Positions 53,688 through 64,000 of a stretch of DNA of 64,000 bases are shown in pieces; position 1 is the stretch's first letter; each line of letters opens with the position of its first letter. The translations under genes were made by a program, and so were the position numbers. The notes beneath the pieces were generated by a model. It was not told the origin of the DNA, ran no database searches, and saw only the letters and a program-made list of their open reading frames with translations. Origin of the DNA: Chrysomallon squamiferum (taxonomy: Eukaryota > Mollusca > Gastropoda > Neomphalida > Peltospiridae); contig CM022665.1 of assembly GCA_012295275.1 (NCBI GenBank), forward strand, positions 2,189,167 through 2,253,166, written 5' to 3'.

Positions 53688-54281
53688 TCATCCTTTTATT
53701 GATGACAGAGCACTTTGTTCAGCTTTTGAAATGTAAATTGAATTGAAATGTGTGTACTCATTCAGCAGATCATGGTCGAACGAGTTTTCCACTTCTGGTT
53801 TTATCAGAAGTGAAAACAGAGCACGAAGAATTTGTTCCACATTGTTGGTGGCTTGCCAATTATCCGTGGACAAAAATCCCAAACAGACTTGACCACAGCT
53901 CTGGCTGACATTCAGGTGATAGATGGACGTAATAAAATGTATCTGAAATTGTGATTGGTCAAAATTTTAAATACGAACAATGAAAAATTGTGTGTGTGTG
54001 TGTGTGTAAGGTTGTAAACACAAAGGTTTTTCGGGGTTATTATTTCTTTATATGACTTTTGTTTCCTTTTACCTGATAATCACATCATGATTATTAAAAT
54101 ATTATTATTTCAAAAGAAAGGTGATATTACAGTTTTCATTGAAATCCTAACTATTCTAAATTATATGCGGTCAAACTTACCAGTGGTGGCTCCATAGGAT
54201 ATCCATCACTGAAACAAACAGCTCAGGAAACTTCTAAATCATAAAATATGTTGTACATTTTACACGTTGTATTTAATTTTA

Positions 54282-54336
<55 letters not shown>

Positions 54337-54510
54337 GTAATGACAGTTCTAATTTTATTTAACAATGCAGTTTGGAAGAAATTATTAATTGTAAACGTAT
54401 CATCCTTTACAAGAAACGTTGAACTGTTAAGGATACGGAATGGTGATTCGTACTTTGAATCTTCCTCCTGGCGAAAACAAAAACAAATGTACATCTAAAT
54501 AAAAACGTCT

Positions 54511-54550
<40 letters not shown>

Positions 54551-55086
54551 ACAAACACACACATAAATACAGTTATTAATCTGATTTCAATTTTCCCTTA
54601 AAGCATTCATTTTTCGACTGTTTATTTGTTTTTCGAGATTGTTTATACAGAGTCAACTGATAATTTTAAACAGACAGTAGCGGAGACGAAGACACAATCA
54701 TTAACAACAACAATATAATAATAATAAGAAGAAGAAAGAAGAAGAATTTAAATATATTTATATATCTAATTATTATTCATGACGTTGTTGGATAAAATGT
54801 GTTCGTAAGTTTGGGTGTATGCGTGCATGCTCATGCAAGTGTTTGCCTGTGTGTACCCTTATATGGTGATTCTGGTGGTCCTTCTAAGACTGCTTCCCAC
54901 ACATGTAGATTGTCTGACTCCAGAGACACAGATATTCCTGGTGGGGGAGATTTCTGGAGCGCCGCGAACTCCTTTTTCAGTCTGGAAACAAAAAAAAAGT
55001 CTTACAGACAGACAGATGGACAAAGAGCGAGTCAGATAGACAGGCAGACTGATATATAGATAGACTAACAGACAGAGATACAGACG

Positions 55087-55136
<50 letters not shown>

Positions 55137-55212
55137 CAGGTACGTATATAGGCAGTTAGGTACGTAGTTAGATATGGACGGATGGACACAGAGGCATACA
55201 GCCATATACAGA

Positions 55213-55249
<37 letters not shown>

Positions 55250-55349
55250 AGATACAGAGACAATTAGATGAAAACGTAACAAATAATTTATTTTCCGTAT
55301 TGACTAATTACGTCACGACTAAATACTACTTTCTCAGCACACACACAAA

Positions 55350-55420
<71 letters not shown>

Positions 55421-56064
55421 GTCTCCTATTCTGTTACACGAATAGAGGTAATGATAGGTATGCGTGAACCCCAAAAAAAGTTTACTTTCATAATAAACTG
55501 ACACTAGAATTCTCCCTACTCAGTTCTTAGAATCGTATCCGAATACATTTCTTTGAAAAACATATTTTATTTGTAATAGCGTAACTGTGCAATGCTGTGT
55601 CATGTTTATTTCAATCATTACAAATATTATATATTAGAAAATAAATATCATTGCTTAAAAGAATATCAGTTTAATAAGTATCAGCTGAATAATAAATCTG
55701 TAAAGGAAGTCTTACGTGTAAATATTATTTCCGGGGAAAACCCAGGAGTTTAACCTTTGACATTAATTTTATAATTTATGTTGGCTAATAAGAATAAAAA
55801 AAATACACATTTATATCTACATTGTATATAAACAAAGAACGCTGAACAGAATACGTTATTTACGATTTATTTGTTTATTTGTTTATTTATTTATTTATTT
55901 TAATAACAGAAAAGGAATTTTTGCACTTTATATTCGCTGTTTCAGAGTGCGGTGAAAATCCAGTACTGTACGTATGGAACAAATATTTAAACATTAAAAT
56001 ATTTAAACAATAATTTGTAACATACTTACCTGTTAGCGTATTGCCGTTCTAGCAGGGTGCTCAT
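53688..56064 (-). CDS. UBE2L3-like ubiquitin-conjugating enzyme (E2)
   Basis: Five minus-strand exons join in phase with good splice sites: 56030-56064 (start), 54857-54981, 54437-54467, 54181-54208 and 53688-53942 (stop), giving 157 aa; human UBE2L3 has 154. Two exons are tiny (31 and 28 bp). Residues 12-30 read RLKKEFAALQKSPPPGISV, the first E2 helix. SPYKGG and then YPMEPP (67-72) are the beta-sheet and Pro loop. GQVCL (90-94) carries the active-site Cys 93, and NW (101-102) follows. The GQVCL...NW...EY pattern is closest by eye to UBE2L3/UBE2L6. The residue two after the Cys is Gly, and the later acidic gate position is Asn 126, so the Asp pair that lets most E2s act on lysine is absent, as in UBE2L3. 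The usual HPN is HLN (82-84). The start codon lies 449 bp from that of E3 copy E on the other strand. Confidence 0.85.
54285..54331. repeat. ATT array in an E2 intron
   Basis: A trinucleotide ATT array of about 47 bp lies between the 28-bp and 31-bp exons of the E2 gene. Confidence 0.85.
55080..55417. repeat. Microsatellite cluster in E2 intron 1
   Basis: A GATA tetranucleotide array (about 55,088-55,136), a GT array (about 55,215-55,246) and a GA array (about 55,353-55,417) sit inside the 1,048-bp first intron of the E2 gene. Confidence 0.85.
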
Positions 56065-56513
56065 TGTTACTTATTTCACTTTAATCGACCGTTCCTTGGA
56101 AAATGAATCATAGGTTTTCCCTCACTGATCTAGTGGATTTTTCCTCGAAAAACAGTATGGTAATGAATATTTAAAGGTCTTACCTTATTTGTGTTGTAGG
56201 GGAGGCGACCTCTAGTTAAATCTTTCTATGTTTAATGAAATCTGAATACTGAGGATGATGACGATGATGTTAAATCAAGAGAATATATACAAATATGCCA
56301 CAGTTCCATAAATCTCTATCTCTCAGCTTTTCATACTTGAATATGAAATCAAGATTTTGAAACTCTTACACACATATAGATTTATTAGACTCGACATATC
56401 ACCCGTCCCCGCCCACACCTAATTAACATAATAATCACGTAAGAGGTTTGTTTTTCCGAGAATCGGAGATTACCAAGAAGTGTCAGTCTGGAAGTGAACA
56501 CTGAGGTGGCGCG
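56065..56513. promoter_or_regulatory. Shared bidirectional promoter region of the E2 and E3 copy E
   Basis: Only 449 bp separate the two divergent start codons. A GC-box/KLF-type word, CCCCGCCCACACC (56407-56419), lies about 95 bp before the E3 start. The middle (about 56,255-56,365) is not ordinary promoter DNA: it resembles intron 2 of the amplified E3 copies (GAGAATATATACAAATATG, then ATGAAATCAAGAT) preceded by GATGATG words like their intron 3. This looks like a relic of an extra E3 copy. The GGAAATTCC site of copies B-D is not present. Confidence 0.6.
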
Positions 56514-58346
56514 ATGTCTGATCAGAATACCTGGCAGCTGTTTCTGAAAGGTTTGCAAGGAAAAACAACACTGATCGAAATTCATAAGGTAATACAGAGA
56601 TAATATTTTTTAAATTATTATTTTCTTTGCCTAATTTCTTTCTGTATGGATTTTTTTTACTATTATTATTATTATTATTATTATTATATGATCATTTATT
56701 TGTAGGATGCTTCGGTGGATGAACTGCTTAGGAAGATATCAAAAATGAATGGAATCCCTGTTGAAACTCAAAGAGTTCTGTACACATGTAAGATAAAAAT
56801 GTGTTAAACCCACAACTTTTTATAAGAAAAAAAAGAAAAAAAAAAAGATTGTATTTATTATTATTTTGTTGTTGTTACTGTATGAGGAGGGTGGGAGAAA
56901 GAGGAGATGTAATACAGTGTTTGTAATAAATGCACTTTACATTCTTTTTATATTTCTTGACTAGTTACTAGTTTGTTGTTATTATTGTGAACATTTCACT
57001 TTGATCACAAAGGTGTAAAGTTTTCAAATAAATTTTAAACTGAGTAAATTATGCAGTGGACAAAATTCTTCTTTCTTAAGTAAAATGAAACAAAAGCAAT
57101 GAATCTATCTGCTTGGAAGCTTTGTTTGCATTTAGTTAATTCATTAGATCTTGATGTCAATAATGAGAAACCATTTGTTAAATTTTGTTGATTCTTTGAT
57201 GCAGCTAGACAACTGGAATATGGAAAAAACAAATTTATGACAGATTATAAGATACAGAATGAGTCGAATTTGTTTGTGGTTCTGCGACTGAAAGGTGGTT
57301 CTAATGTTCCACCAAAGGAGTTGGATGAAGATGTGGAACTTACTGACCTGCCTGACATGATCTCCTGGGATGATGACCCAGAAAACAAACGAGCAAAAAT
57401 GCCTTGTGGACATGCCATAGGTCTAAATTTCATTTTTGTTTTTAACTTCATCTTTTTTCTTCTCGTCTATTAAAAATATTGGATATACTTAATTTGAAAA
57501 AAAACCCATCTCTGTTTTAAAATGTCTTAATTCAGTATTTTTCTTTTATTCAGCAGCTTAATCTTGTAAAACAACATATATTTTACCATTGTCATTTTAA
57601 TTGGGTGTTCAGTTAATTCTGCAAAATTACAGGTTCAGACATGGTAAATCTTATTTTTTCTGCCCATTTTCTTACAGTATTTATGTGTTTGTTTTATAAT
57701 ATGTTGTAGGTCCAGAATCACTCACAGCTTATTGTCGCAGTTTGCTGGATGCTGGAAAGTATCGTTTTCTTTGTCCATACATGGATGACAACAGCTACTG
57801 TGGTAAGGAATGGGCATACTTCACTGTTCGTCGCTTGGCCGTATTAACAAAAGATGAGAAAAAAATCTTTGAAAACAAGATCACTGAAAACTACCTGCGT
57901 AAAGCATGTGGAATACAAGAATGTCCAAAATGCCACTGCTTTTGTGAAAGAATAGACAAAAAAGATCGAAGAGTTATCTGCCCATTTTGCTCTAAAGATG
58001 GAGAGCTGTATGAATTCTGCTGGTATTGTCTCCATCAGTGGAGAAGCAGTGAAACGCAAGAATGTGGAAACAAAGAGTGTTCAAAGGAAGACCCACGACT
58101 GAAGATTCTTCATAATGCTCCAAAAAAACCATTGTTGGAGTTAGCAACTGTCCTTCAAGAAGATCCTGTCCTTCCTGTGGAATGATACTTGAGCATGAGA
58201 AAGCCTGCAAACACATGATCTGTCCTTGTGGCCAGAATTTCTGTTTCATCTGTCTGAAGAAAGCAGTCAATGGTAATTACCAGTGTGGATCCTACAACAG
58301 TCCCTGCACAATAGCTGAAATTCAGAAAACCATTCCTGGGTGTTAA
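56514..58346 (+). CDS. Ubiquitin-like-RBR E3 ubiquitin ligase, copy E (one-base frameshift)
   Basis: Exons are 56514-56588, 56706-56787, 57205-57420 and 57710-58346. The ubiquitin-like domain (residues 1-84) is closer to ubiquitin than in the other copies: RQLEYG, TDYKIQNES and a final VVLRLKGG. The reduced RING1 (MPCGH, YC, LCPY, YCGKEW) and the IBR (ECPKCHC, CPFC, FCWYC) are intact. In exon 4 a run of seven A at 58122-58128 is one base short of the frame used by C and D. As written, translation stops at 58183-58185 (282 aa) without RING2. The next frame then stays open for 51 codons past that stop, with a full RING2 (CPSCG, ACKHM, CPCGQ, FCFICL), to TAA at 58344-58346, which would give 336 aa. 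A base-calling error in the homopolymer or a very recent mutation are the likely explanations. Exon positions match C and D, but the protein is clearly diverged. Confidence 0.8.
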
Positions 58347-58413
58347 CTGGCAGTACACAGTTTATGACAAACACTTTCTTGCTTTATGCTTGTTTAAACA
58401 AAGATAATCATAT

Positions 58414-58527
58414 CCGGACTGAGCTTTTTTTCTCTTAACTCCTAATATTCAGTTTTATGAGTATTTTAAACCGGACTGAGCTTTTTTTCTCTTAACTCCT
58501 AATATTCAGTTTTATGAGTATTTTAAA
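58414..58527. repeat. 57-bp tandem duplication in the 3' region of copy E
   Basis: Two perfect adjacent copies of a 57-bp block beginning CCGGACTGAGC lie 68 bp after the stop codon of E3 copy E and before its likely polyadenylation signal. Confidence 0.9.
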
Positions 58528-58614
58528 TCAGTATATTTTTAACTAGCAACTATTTCAAGAATATTATTTTATTTTGCTTAATATGTAGAAATTGTTTATT
58601 AAAAATTTCTGGTC

Positions 58615-58620
58615 AATAAA
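58615..58620 (+). terminator. Polyadenylation signal of E3 copy E
   Basis: AATAAA lies 269 bp after the stop codon, in a typical 3' UTR position, about 390 bp short of the end of TMEM260 on the other strand. Confidence 0.5.
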
Positions 58621-59011
58621 GATTTTTATTCAGTCTTCAAATTATTGTTATCATCTTACTTTTTAGATATTACATTATTTAGTTTTTAACTCTTCCTTCA
58701 TATTTCAGATTATCAGTCATATTTTTAACATCAGTGATGTCATTATTAAGAAAATTATAATGTAAGAAAATGTAGCTGTTATTCATTTTTTAAAACTTTG
58801 TATAGTATCTGATTCCCAAGAAGAAGAAGAAAAAAATAAATGAATTCTGATATTAATTAACTTATTAAATTTAATTTTAAACTTGCAGATGGTATATTTA
58901 ACATACAGAACAAAATTTGTTATCATTTGGGTTCCTGTTATATATTTTTTTCACTTTACAGTCACAGGTGCATTCAAAGAAGTACAAAAACAAACATGAT
59001 TTTTAAAACAG

Positions 59012-62000
59012 TTATTGAGATTTAATAAACGTTCTGTGTCTGTTGATAATTTTTTCAATACTCTTTTTGTCATTGTCTTGTGGTTCCATTTCAATGAACA
59101 GTTTGAAATGATAGACAACTTTGTCAGAGAGCTGTCGTTTCTTCAGCTGTGTTTTCTTGTTAGCCAACCAATCACATATGATAGCAAAATTACGGTGCCA
59201 ATGTGCAGGAACCTTCCTGGGAGTTTTCTCATACGGTTTCAAAGCTGACACATACATCTGTGACCAGAGACAGTTATATAAATCAGAAAAATGGCATGTA
59301 ACTTTAATACAGTTAAATAAATCAGAAAAATGGCATGTAACTTTAATACAGTTAAATAAATCAGAAAAATGGCGTGTATCTTTAATACAGTTAAATAAAT
59401 CAGAAAAATGGCATGTAACTTTAATACAGTTAAATGAGAAAAGGTAATTTATAAAACCCCATATCACCAAAAACAAACAAAAGATAAATAAATTAATTCA
59501 TTCATTCATTAATAATCAAGAAAAAATACATTAAACATTTTTTTTTAAATGATAAAATCTAAAGAGAAATGAAATAAATAGTAAATTGGTATTAACTAAT
59601 TTCTTAATACAGGTTATTAGTCACCTTCATAAACAAATATTAACTGTACTTTTAGATATATACGCACTGTTTTATTTATAGTTGTTTTATATTGTATTTA
59701 AATCTTTGGCTGTAAAATGAAATGTCAATACCTCATAAGATGTAGTCATTAAAGGAATGGATTCCTCTTCAGATTTCATGTTTAGTGCCAGTTCCAGCAA
59801 ATGGAAAGCAGTAGCAATCCTGACACAATAAAAATTTGAATTTCTTATTAAAAAAATATATAGTTTCTTAAAGTAATTTTTTTAAACAAATTCAGCTAAA
59901 ACTTACAGAGTGAAAAAGAGAAGAATGAAAGCAAAAGATACAGATAGAGAGTGAATATAATTGTTATTTTAAAGGTGGTATGGTTATTCTAAAACAGATT
60001 TTTTTATTAAAACTGAAAATAAAAGATAAATAAATATAGGATGAGGTTTCTACTTAACTAATATGAAAAGATTGCAGATTAAATTTCTTAAACTAACACA
60101 TGAGTATCTGCTTGTCTGATATAATATATTTGTTACTGTACACCTTTGCAGTTTGCTGTGAAAAGATTTTTTTGTTGATGGTTATTATCGATGTTGTTGT
60201 AAATGAATCCTTGATAAAAGAAGCAGCAGCAGTAGTAGTAATAATAGTATTTGTAATAGTAACTGAAGTATTAGTACTAATAGTAGTTGTTGTAGTAGCC
60301 AAAGTAAGATATGTAGAAATAATATCAGTAACAATAGCAGTAGTAGTGATGGTAGAACTAGCAATGGTGGTGGTGTTGCCAGTAGCAGCAGTTGTAGTGA
60401 TGATAGTGGAAGTGGGTGGTGGTGGTGATGGTGGTGATGGTGATGGTGATGGTGATGTGGTGATGGTAGTGAAGGGAGTAATGGAGGTGAGAGTGATAGT
60501 AATCACAGTAGTGGTGGTAGCTGTAGTAGCAGCAGTAGTAGTAGTAACAGTAGTGGAAGTGGTGATGTGAGTTATGATGGCATCTTACTTGGCATGCCAC
60601 ATCTGTTCAGTGGCAATTTGTTCCCAGGATGATGCTGGAAATCTGTTAACAGAACAAAATAAACAATGACTGAAAAGTAAGTCACATAGGAATGAGTTTG
60701 ATTATAACATGGTTAGTAAACATTTTCCTACAACATTAGAAACAGATAAACATATCAAGAAAATCTCAGCAATGTTTTAAAATGATAAATTGTCTGTTTC
60801 CTAACAGCATCTTATATGAATGCCTTTCTCAACAATCCATCATATACTCACCCATAGAAATCATATTTCCAGTCCATGCCAATGTTTTTAGTCTGTTGCA
60901 CCCATTCCAGGATGTTGACATTTTCATCCTTTCTGACAATCCTGTGACAAGTACCATGTGGCCATAAATCATAATAGTTCTTCCACGATGGATCTTGATC
61001 TTGAATCCCAATACATGTAAATATTGGTCTCCTGCAAAAAAAATGTAAATAACAGACAAGAAGTTAAAATATTTTAAACTAAATCCTAAGTCTTAAACAT
61101 AAAACCTAATCTTAATCTTCTGGACTGCCTTTAAAGTGCAGTATGACATGGGTTTTTTCTCTCTAATATCTTAATCTCAGTTGACAGCCAACAGGTTTAC
61201 ATATGGTTCAAGATCATACAGATAAAAGAGAGGAATAATACTGCCACCACATTAACTAAAAAAAAATTGTTTGGATTAGCAGCAAGGGAATGTTTATATT
61301 CACCTTCTCATAAACTGGTAAACATACACAATTATAAACCAGTAATTATTTCTGGTGAAGAATGTTTACAGTTAACTGTGTCTTATGCAGTTAATTAGTA
61401 CAATAATAAAAGATTAATAAAAACAAAATTCTGTAAAAATCACATCTAAACTTACTTATAATTCACATCCAATAGATGTTTAAAGTTGAAAGTTATCTTT
61501 CCATCAGACCGTTTTTCATTAAGAAGGTGGAAAATGTCACCAGGGAATACAATCTTTGAGTGGAATTTTCCAGTCATAGCAAGAGACCATTCATAGGTCA
61601 AAATCTGCATCAGTAAATAATACTAAATATACCAACAGTTCTGTTTCAAAGTTTGCTATGTTTGGTTTATAATATAAGGTTTAAGACATTCAGTAATAAT
61701 TTTAAGAAGAGAGATTTAAAAGTTATAATCAATACAGTGGGGTTTTTAAGATTCTTTTTTTTTCAATTCACATTTTTCATAAAATACAGTTCTGATAACA
61801 TTCCCTCCTTAAGAGTCACTCAAACTATTATAAAACTGTAAATCATAAAAATAAAGAACTATAAGAATATATGTGTGAAGGTCACCTGTTGATCAAAAAT
61901 ATCTATGTCTGGTCGAATATTTTCACACAAATGGAAGTATCTGTAAGAAGAAAATAATTTTAATTTAATCAGTTATTAACTTTCTAGGCCAGTTTGAAAG

Positions 62001-63685
62001 TCAGAAACATGCATAAGTGTCAGTTAAGTACTGTTTTAAAAAGAATTATTATGTCAGTTTATTATATTTATTCTACAAAAACACAGATTCACTTACTTCA
62101 AAGACGTAGCAGATAAATCACCCTCTGTCAACACAATGCTTGATGCTGGCAAACTGTAGAGTACAGATTTAGCAAAATCTTCAATCACGAAGTTTCTTGT
62201 CTGATCACATGAAGAATAGTTTCTCTGCTGAAAAAATGTACGAAAGAAAAGCAATTAATACAAGAAATTAATAAATTAATAATAGTAACAGCAACAACAA
62301 TCATAATAATAATAGTAGTAGTACTGGTAGTAGTAGTAGTTGTAGTAGTAGCAGTAGTAATAATAGTGGCAGTAGTAGTGGTAGTAGTGATAGTAGTAAT
62401 CTTAATACATAAATTGTTTTTAACACTCTCCTTTTTAAATTATTTCAGAAAGTTATGAAATTATTTTCTAACTACTAATGGAGTGTTTACTTATCTATTG
62501 TCTTGCATAAACTGAAAATTGTTGTGTAAAGTATTTTAAAAAGCATTTGGTTACTTATCAGCATAAAACAAAAATGTAACATTTTGTTAAAAAGTATCAT
62601 TATATTATAGATGTTATTGAACACTGAAAACTATTGATTACTGACTTTTTAATTTTCAAAACACATGTAAAACCATATGTAAAAAAATGTAACTAAGCAA
62701 ATGCCATAGAGTTTATTTTCATTTTTAAAATTGTCATCTGTACAGCTAAAATGATAAATAAATGAAACAGACCCATAATTGAACAAACATAAAAAACCCT
62801 GCAAGTTCATGAGACTGTTTGTGTGTAGGGAACACACAGTTATTTTTAAATTTTCTGTTAAACAATGGTTTATATTCAGTTTCTTCCTTTCTTTTTATTA
62901 ATAAAAGTAGTAAAGTAATAATTATGAAATTGACTTCAGACCAATACAAACATTCAGCCATATTTTTGACATTTAGTCATGAATTTTTCTATATTCACAA
63001 CATTAAAATCCTTTACATTATTTATTAATAAAATTAGTGAAATAATAATGGTTTTTGACCAATCAAACAAGTGCTTCAATTAAGTGCATGAATTTCTTAA
63101 AACTCACAATTTGAAAGACAACAACTGATACTGAAAGTACAATATCAAGCTTCCATTTGTTGAGTGGAATGTACTTGGAGATCAAACTATAAAACAGAAA
63201 CAAAAACAAATTTTCTTCACACTAAATATCTGAATGACAAAACATGAAATTTCTGTTATTTAAAAAATATGGTATAAACAGTTAATTTAAACTGACAGCC
63301 ATTAAACAGAAGATTAAAAATTTGAAAAAGAGGGGCACCATCAACATAGTGGACATATGTTGCAAAAACAAATTTCATTATAAAGTAAAAAAAATAAATA
63401 AATAAAAGTGGACTGAAAATTATGCAATTAATATAATAACAATAACAATAATAATAATAATAATGTAAAATGGAATAAAAATAATAAATAAATAAAATAA
63501 AGGAAAATTGGAAAAAATGTTGAAAATGTCTGTTCCTATCTTTTGCCCTCTTATCACTCTTTCTTTTTTCTTTTTAATTTTTTATTATTATTATATTTTT
63601 TTTTTACCAACCTTACTAAAAACTGGAAGGTTACAGCCAGAAGAATAACCAGAACCAAATTACTCTGTATCCAGAATCTCTCTAC
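59012..63685 (-). CDS. TMEM260: TMEM260, protein O-mannosyltransferase (3' half)
   Basis: Nine minus-strand exons join in phase: 63612-63685, 63108-63186, 62097-62224, 61886-61940, 61456-61604, 60852-61031, 60589-60642, 59732-59819 and 59012-59257 (stop at 59012). They encode about 350 aa, the C-terminal half of a protein of about 700 aa. Recognised landmarks in order are VERFWIQSN before a membrane segment, another hydrophobic segment, then the lumenal part with VLTEGDLSATSLKYFHLCE, RPDID, LTYEWSL, CIGIQDQDPSWKNYYDLWP, SSWEQIATEQMW and PAHWHRNFAIICDW. TMEM260 is an ER multipass enzyme that O-mannosylates IPT domains of plexins and related receptors in vertebrates. The N-terminal catalytic half lies beyond the right edge. 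The donor of the 63612 exon has an alternative four to five bases away (gtaagg). It converges on E3 copy E. Confidence 0.9.
59271..59433. repeat. 39-bp minisatellite, about four units, in the last TMEM260 intron
   Basis: Four units of a 39-bp sequence (containing AATCAGAAAAATGGCATG) start 14 bp beyond the 5' boundary of the last exon. Because 39 is a multiple of three, frames stay open on both strands; these are not genes. Confidence 0.9.
60200..60575. repeat. Complex GTA/GTG trinucleotide tract in a TMEM260 intron
   Basis: About 370 bp of imperfect GTA, GCA and GGTGAT triplets sit between the 59732 and 60589 exons and run nearly up to the latter's donor. Open frames on both strands here are artefacts. 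A similar AGT tract lies at about 62,315-62,398. Confidence 0.8.
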
Positions 63686-64000
63686 CTGTAAACATTGAAA
63701 CACAACAAACAGTACTGGTGTGGAAAATATCAGTGTAATTTTTAAGTGTTACCTATTCCTGCCTGTCATATAACATATTATTCCATAAAATATCTGGCTA
63801 ATATTACAGACAAAAAGAAGAATACAAGACAACAAAAAATAATTTTATATAAAGCTATAGATTTACAGCTACAAAAGAAAACAAAAAAATAACAAGAAAA
63901 ATATAGCTATTGTCAGTGAAAGCAAAATAAATATTTAATTTTTTAAACAGCTGAAAGAAACAAAGAATGATAGTTTGCAATATACTGATAATTATTCTGA

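Noticed and set aside
60093-60570. Long open frames on both strands (up to 156 codons)
   Set aside because: They run through a trinucleotide tract in a TMEM260 intron; periodicity of three keeps frames open without coding.
63740-63800. Possible further TMEM260 exon upstream of 63,685 on the minus strand
   Set aside because: A splice-bounded open piece exists, but its phase does not join the next exon and similarity to the family is unclear.

Overview
This is AT-rich animal (metazoan) DNA. It has GT-AG introns, long homopolymers, AC/AG/ATT/ATTT microsatellites and decayed transposons. The protein families (PAN, sushi and chitin-binding modules, THAP/SWIM-type mobile gene fragments, KRBA2-like and Tc1 relics) fit a mollusc or another lophotrochozoan. 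That placement is inference. All exons below were assembled by eye from splice signals, reading phase and family resemblance.

Layout. 1-18 kb is gene-poor: microsatellites, a CpG-rich island (2.9-4.1 kb), an inverted-repeat pair (5.8/6.8 kb), one candidate secreted cationic peptide exon (minus, 7.7-7.85 kb), and fossils of a KRBA2-like integrase (13.9-14.3 kb) and a Tc1/mariner transposase (15.2 kb). 18.5-25.0 kb is a five-exon plus-strand gene for a secreted PAN / EGF-like / sushi / sushi / chitin-binding protein (335 aa). 24.3-51 kb is an amplified block with units of about 6.9 kb. Each unit carries a chimeric piece of the secreted-protein gene (part of intron 1 joined to intron 4, usually with the last exon) followed by a four-exon gene for a ubiquitin-like domain fused to an RBR-type E3 ligase. 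Of these four E3 copies, A (28.1 kb) and B (33.3 kb) are broken, while C (40.2 kb) and D (47.1 kb) are intact and nearly identical. 53.7-58.4 kb holds a complete five-exon minus-strand ubiquitin-conjugating enzyme (E2, 157 aa, closest by eye to UBE2L3). It stands head-to-head, with 449 bp between start codons, with a fifth and divergent E3 gene (E), which is intact except for one missing base in an A run. 59.0-63.7 kb is the 3' half of TMEM260 (protein O-mannosyltransferase) on the minus strand, converging on E3 copy E.

How the genes may work together. The standout is a compact ubiquitin-conjugation locus: an E2 of the class that transfers only to cysteine, the class RBR ligases need, divergently paired with an RBR ligase whose N-terminal ubiquitin-like domain still ends in a ubiquitin-like LRLKGG. 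The E3 half has been amplified. Copies B-D carry a palindromic kappaB-like site and a TGACGT motif 95-125 bp before the start codon, which would fit stress or immune induction. The pairing, the ligase fold and the splice models are read from sequence; an immune or antiviral role is inference.
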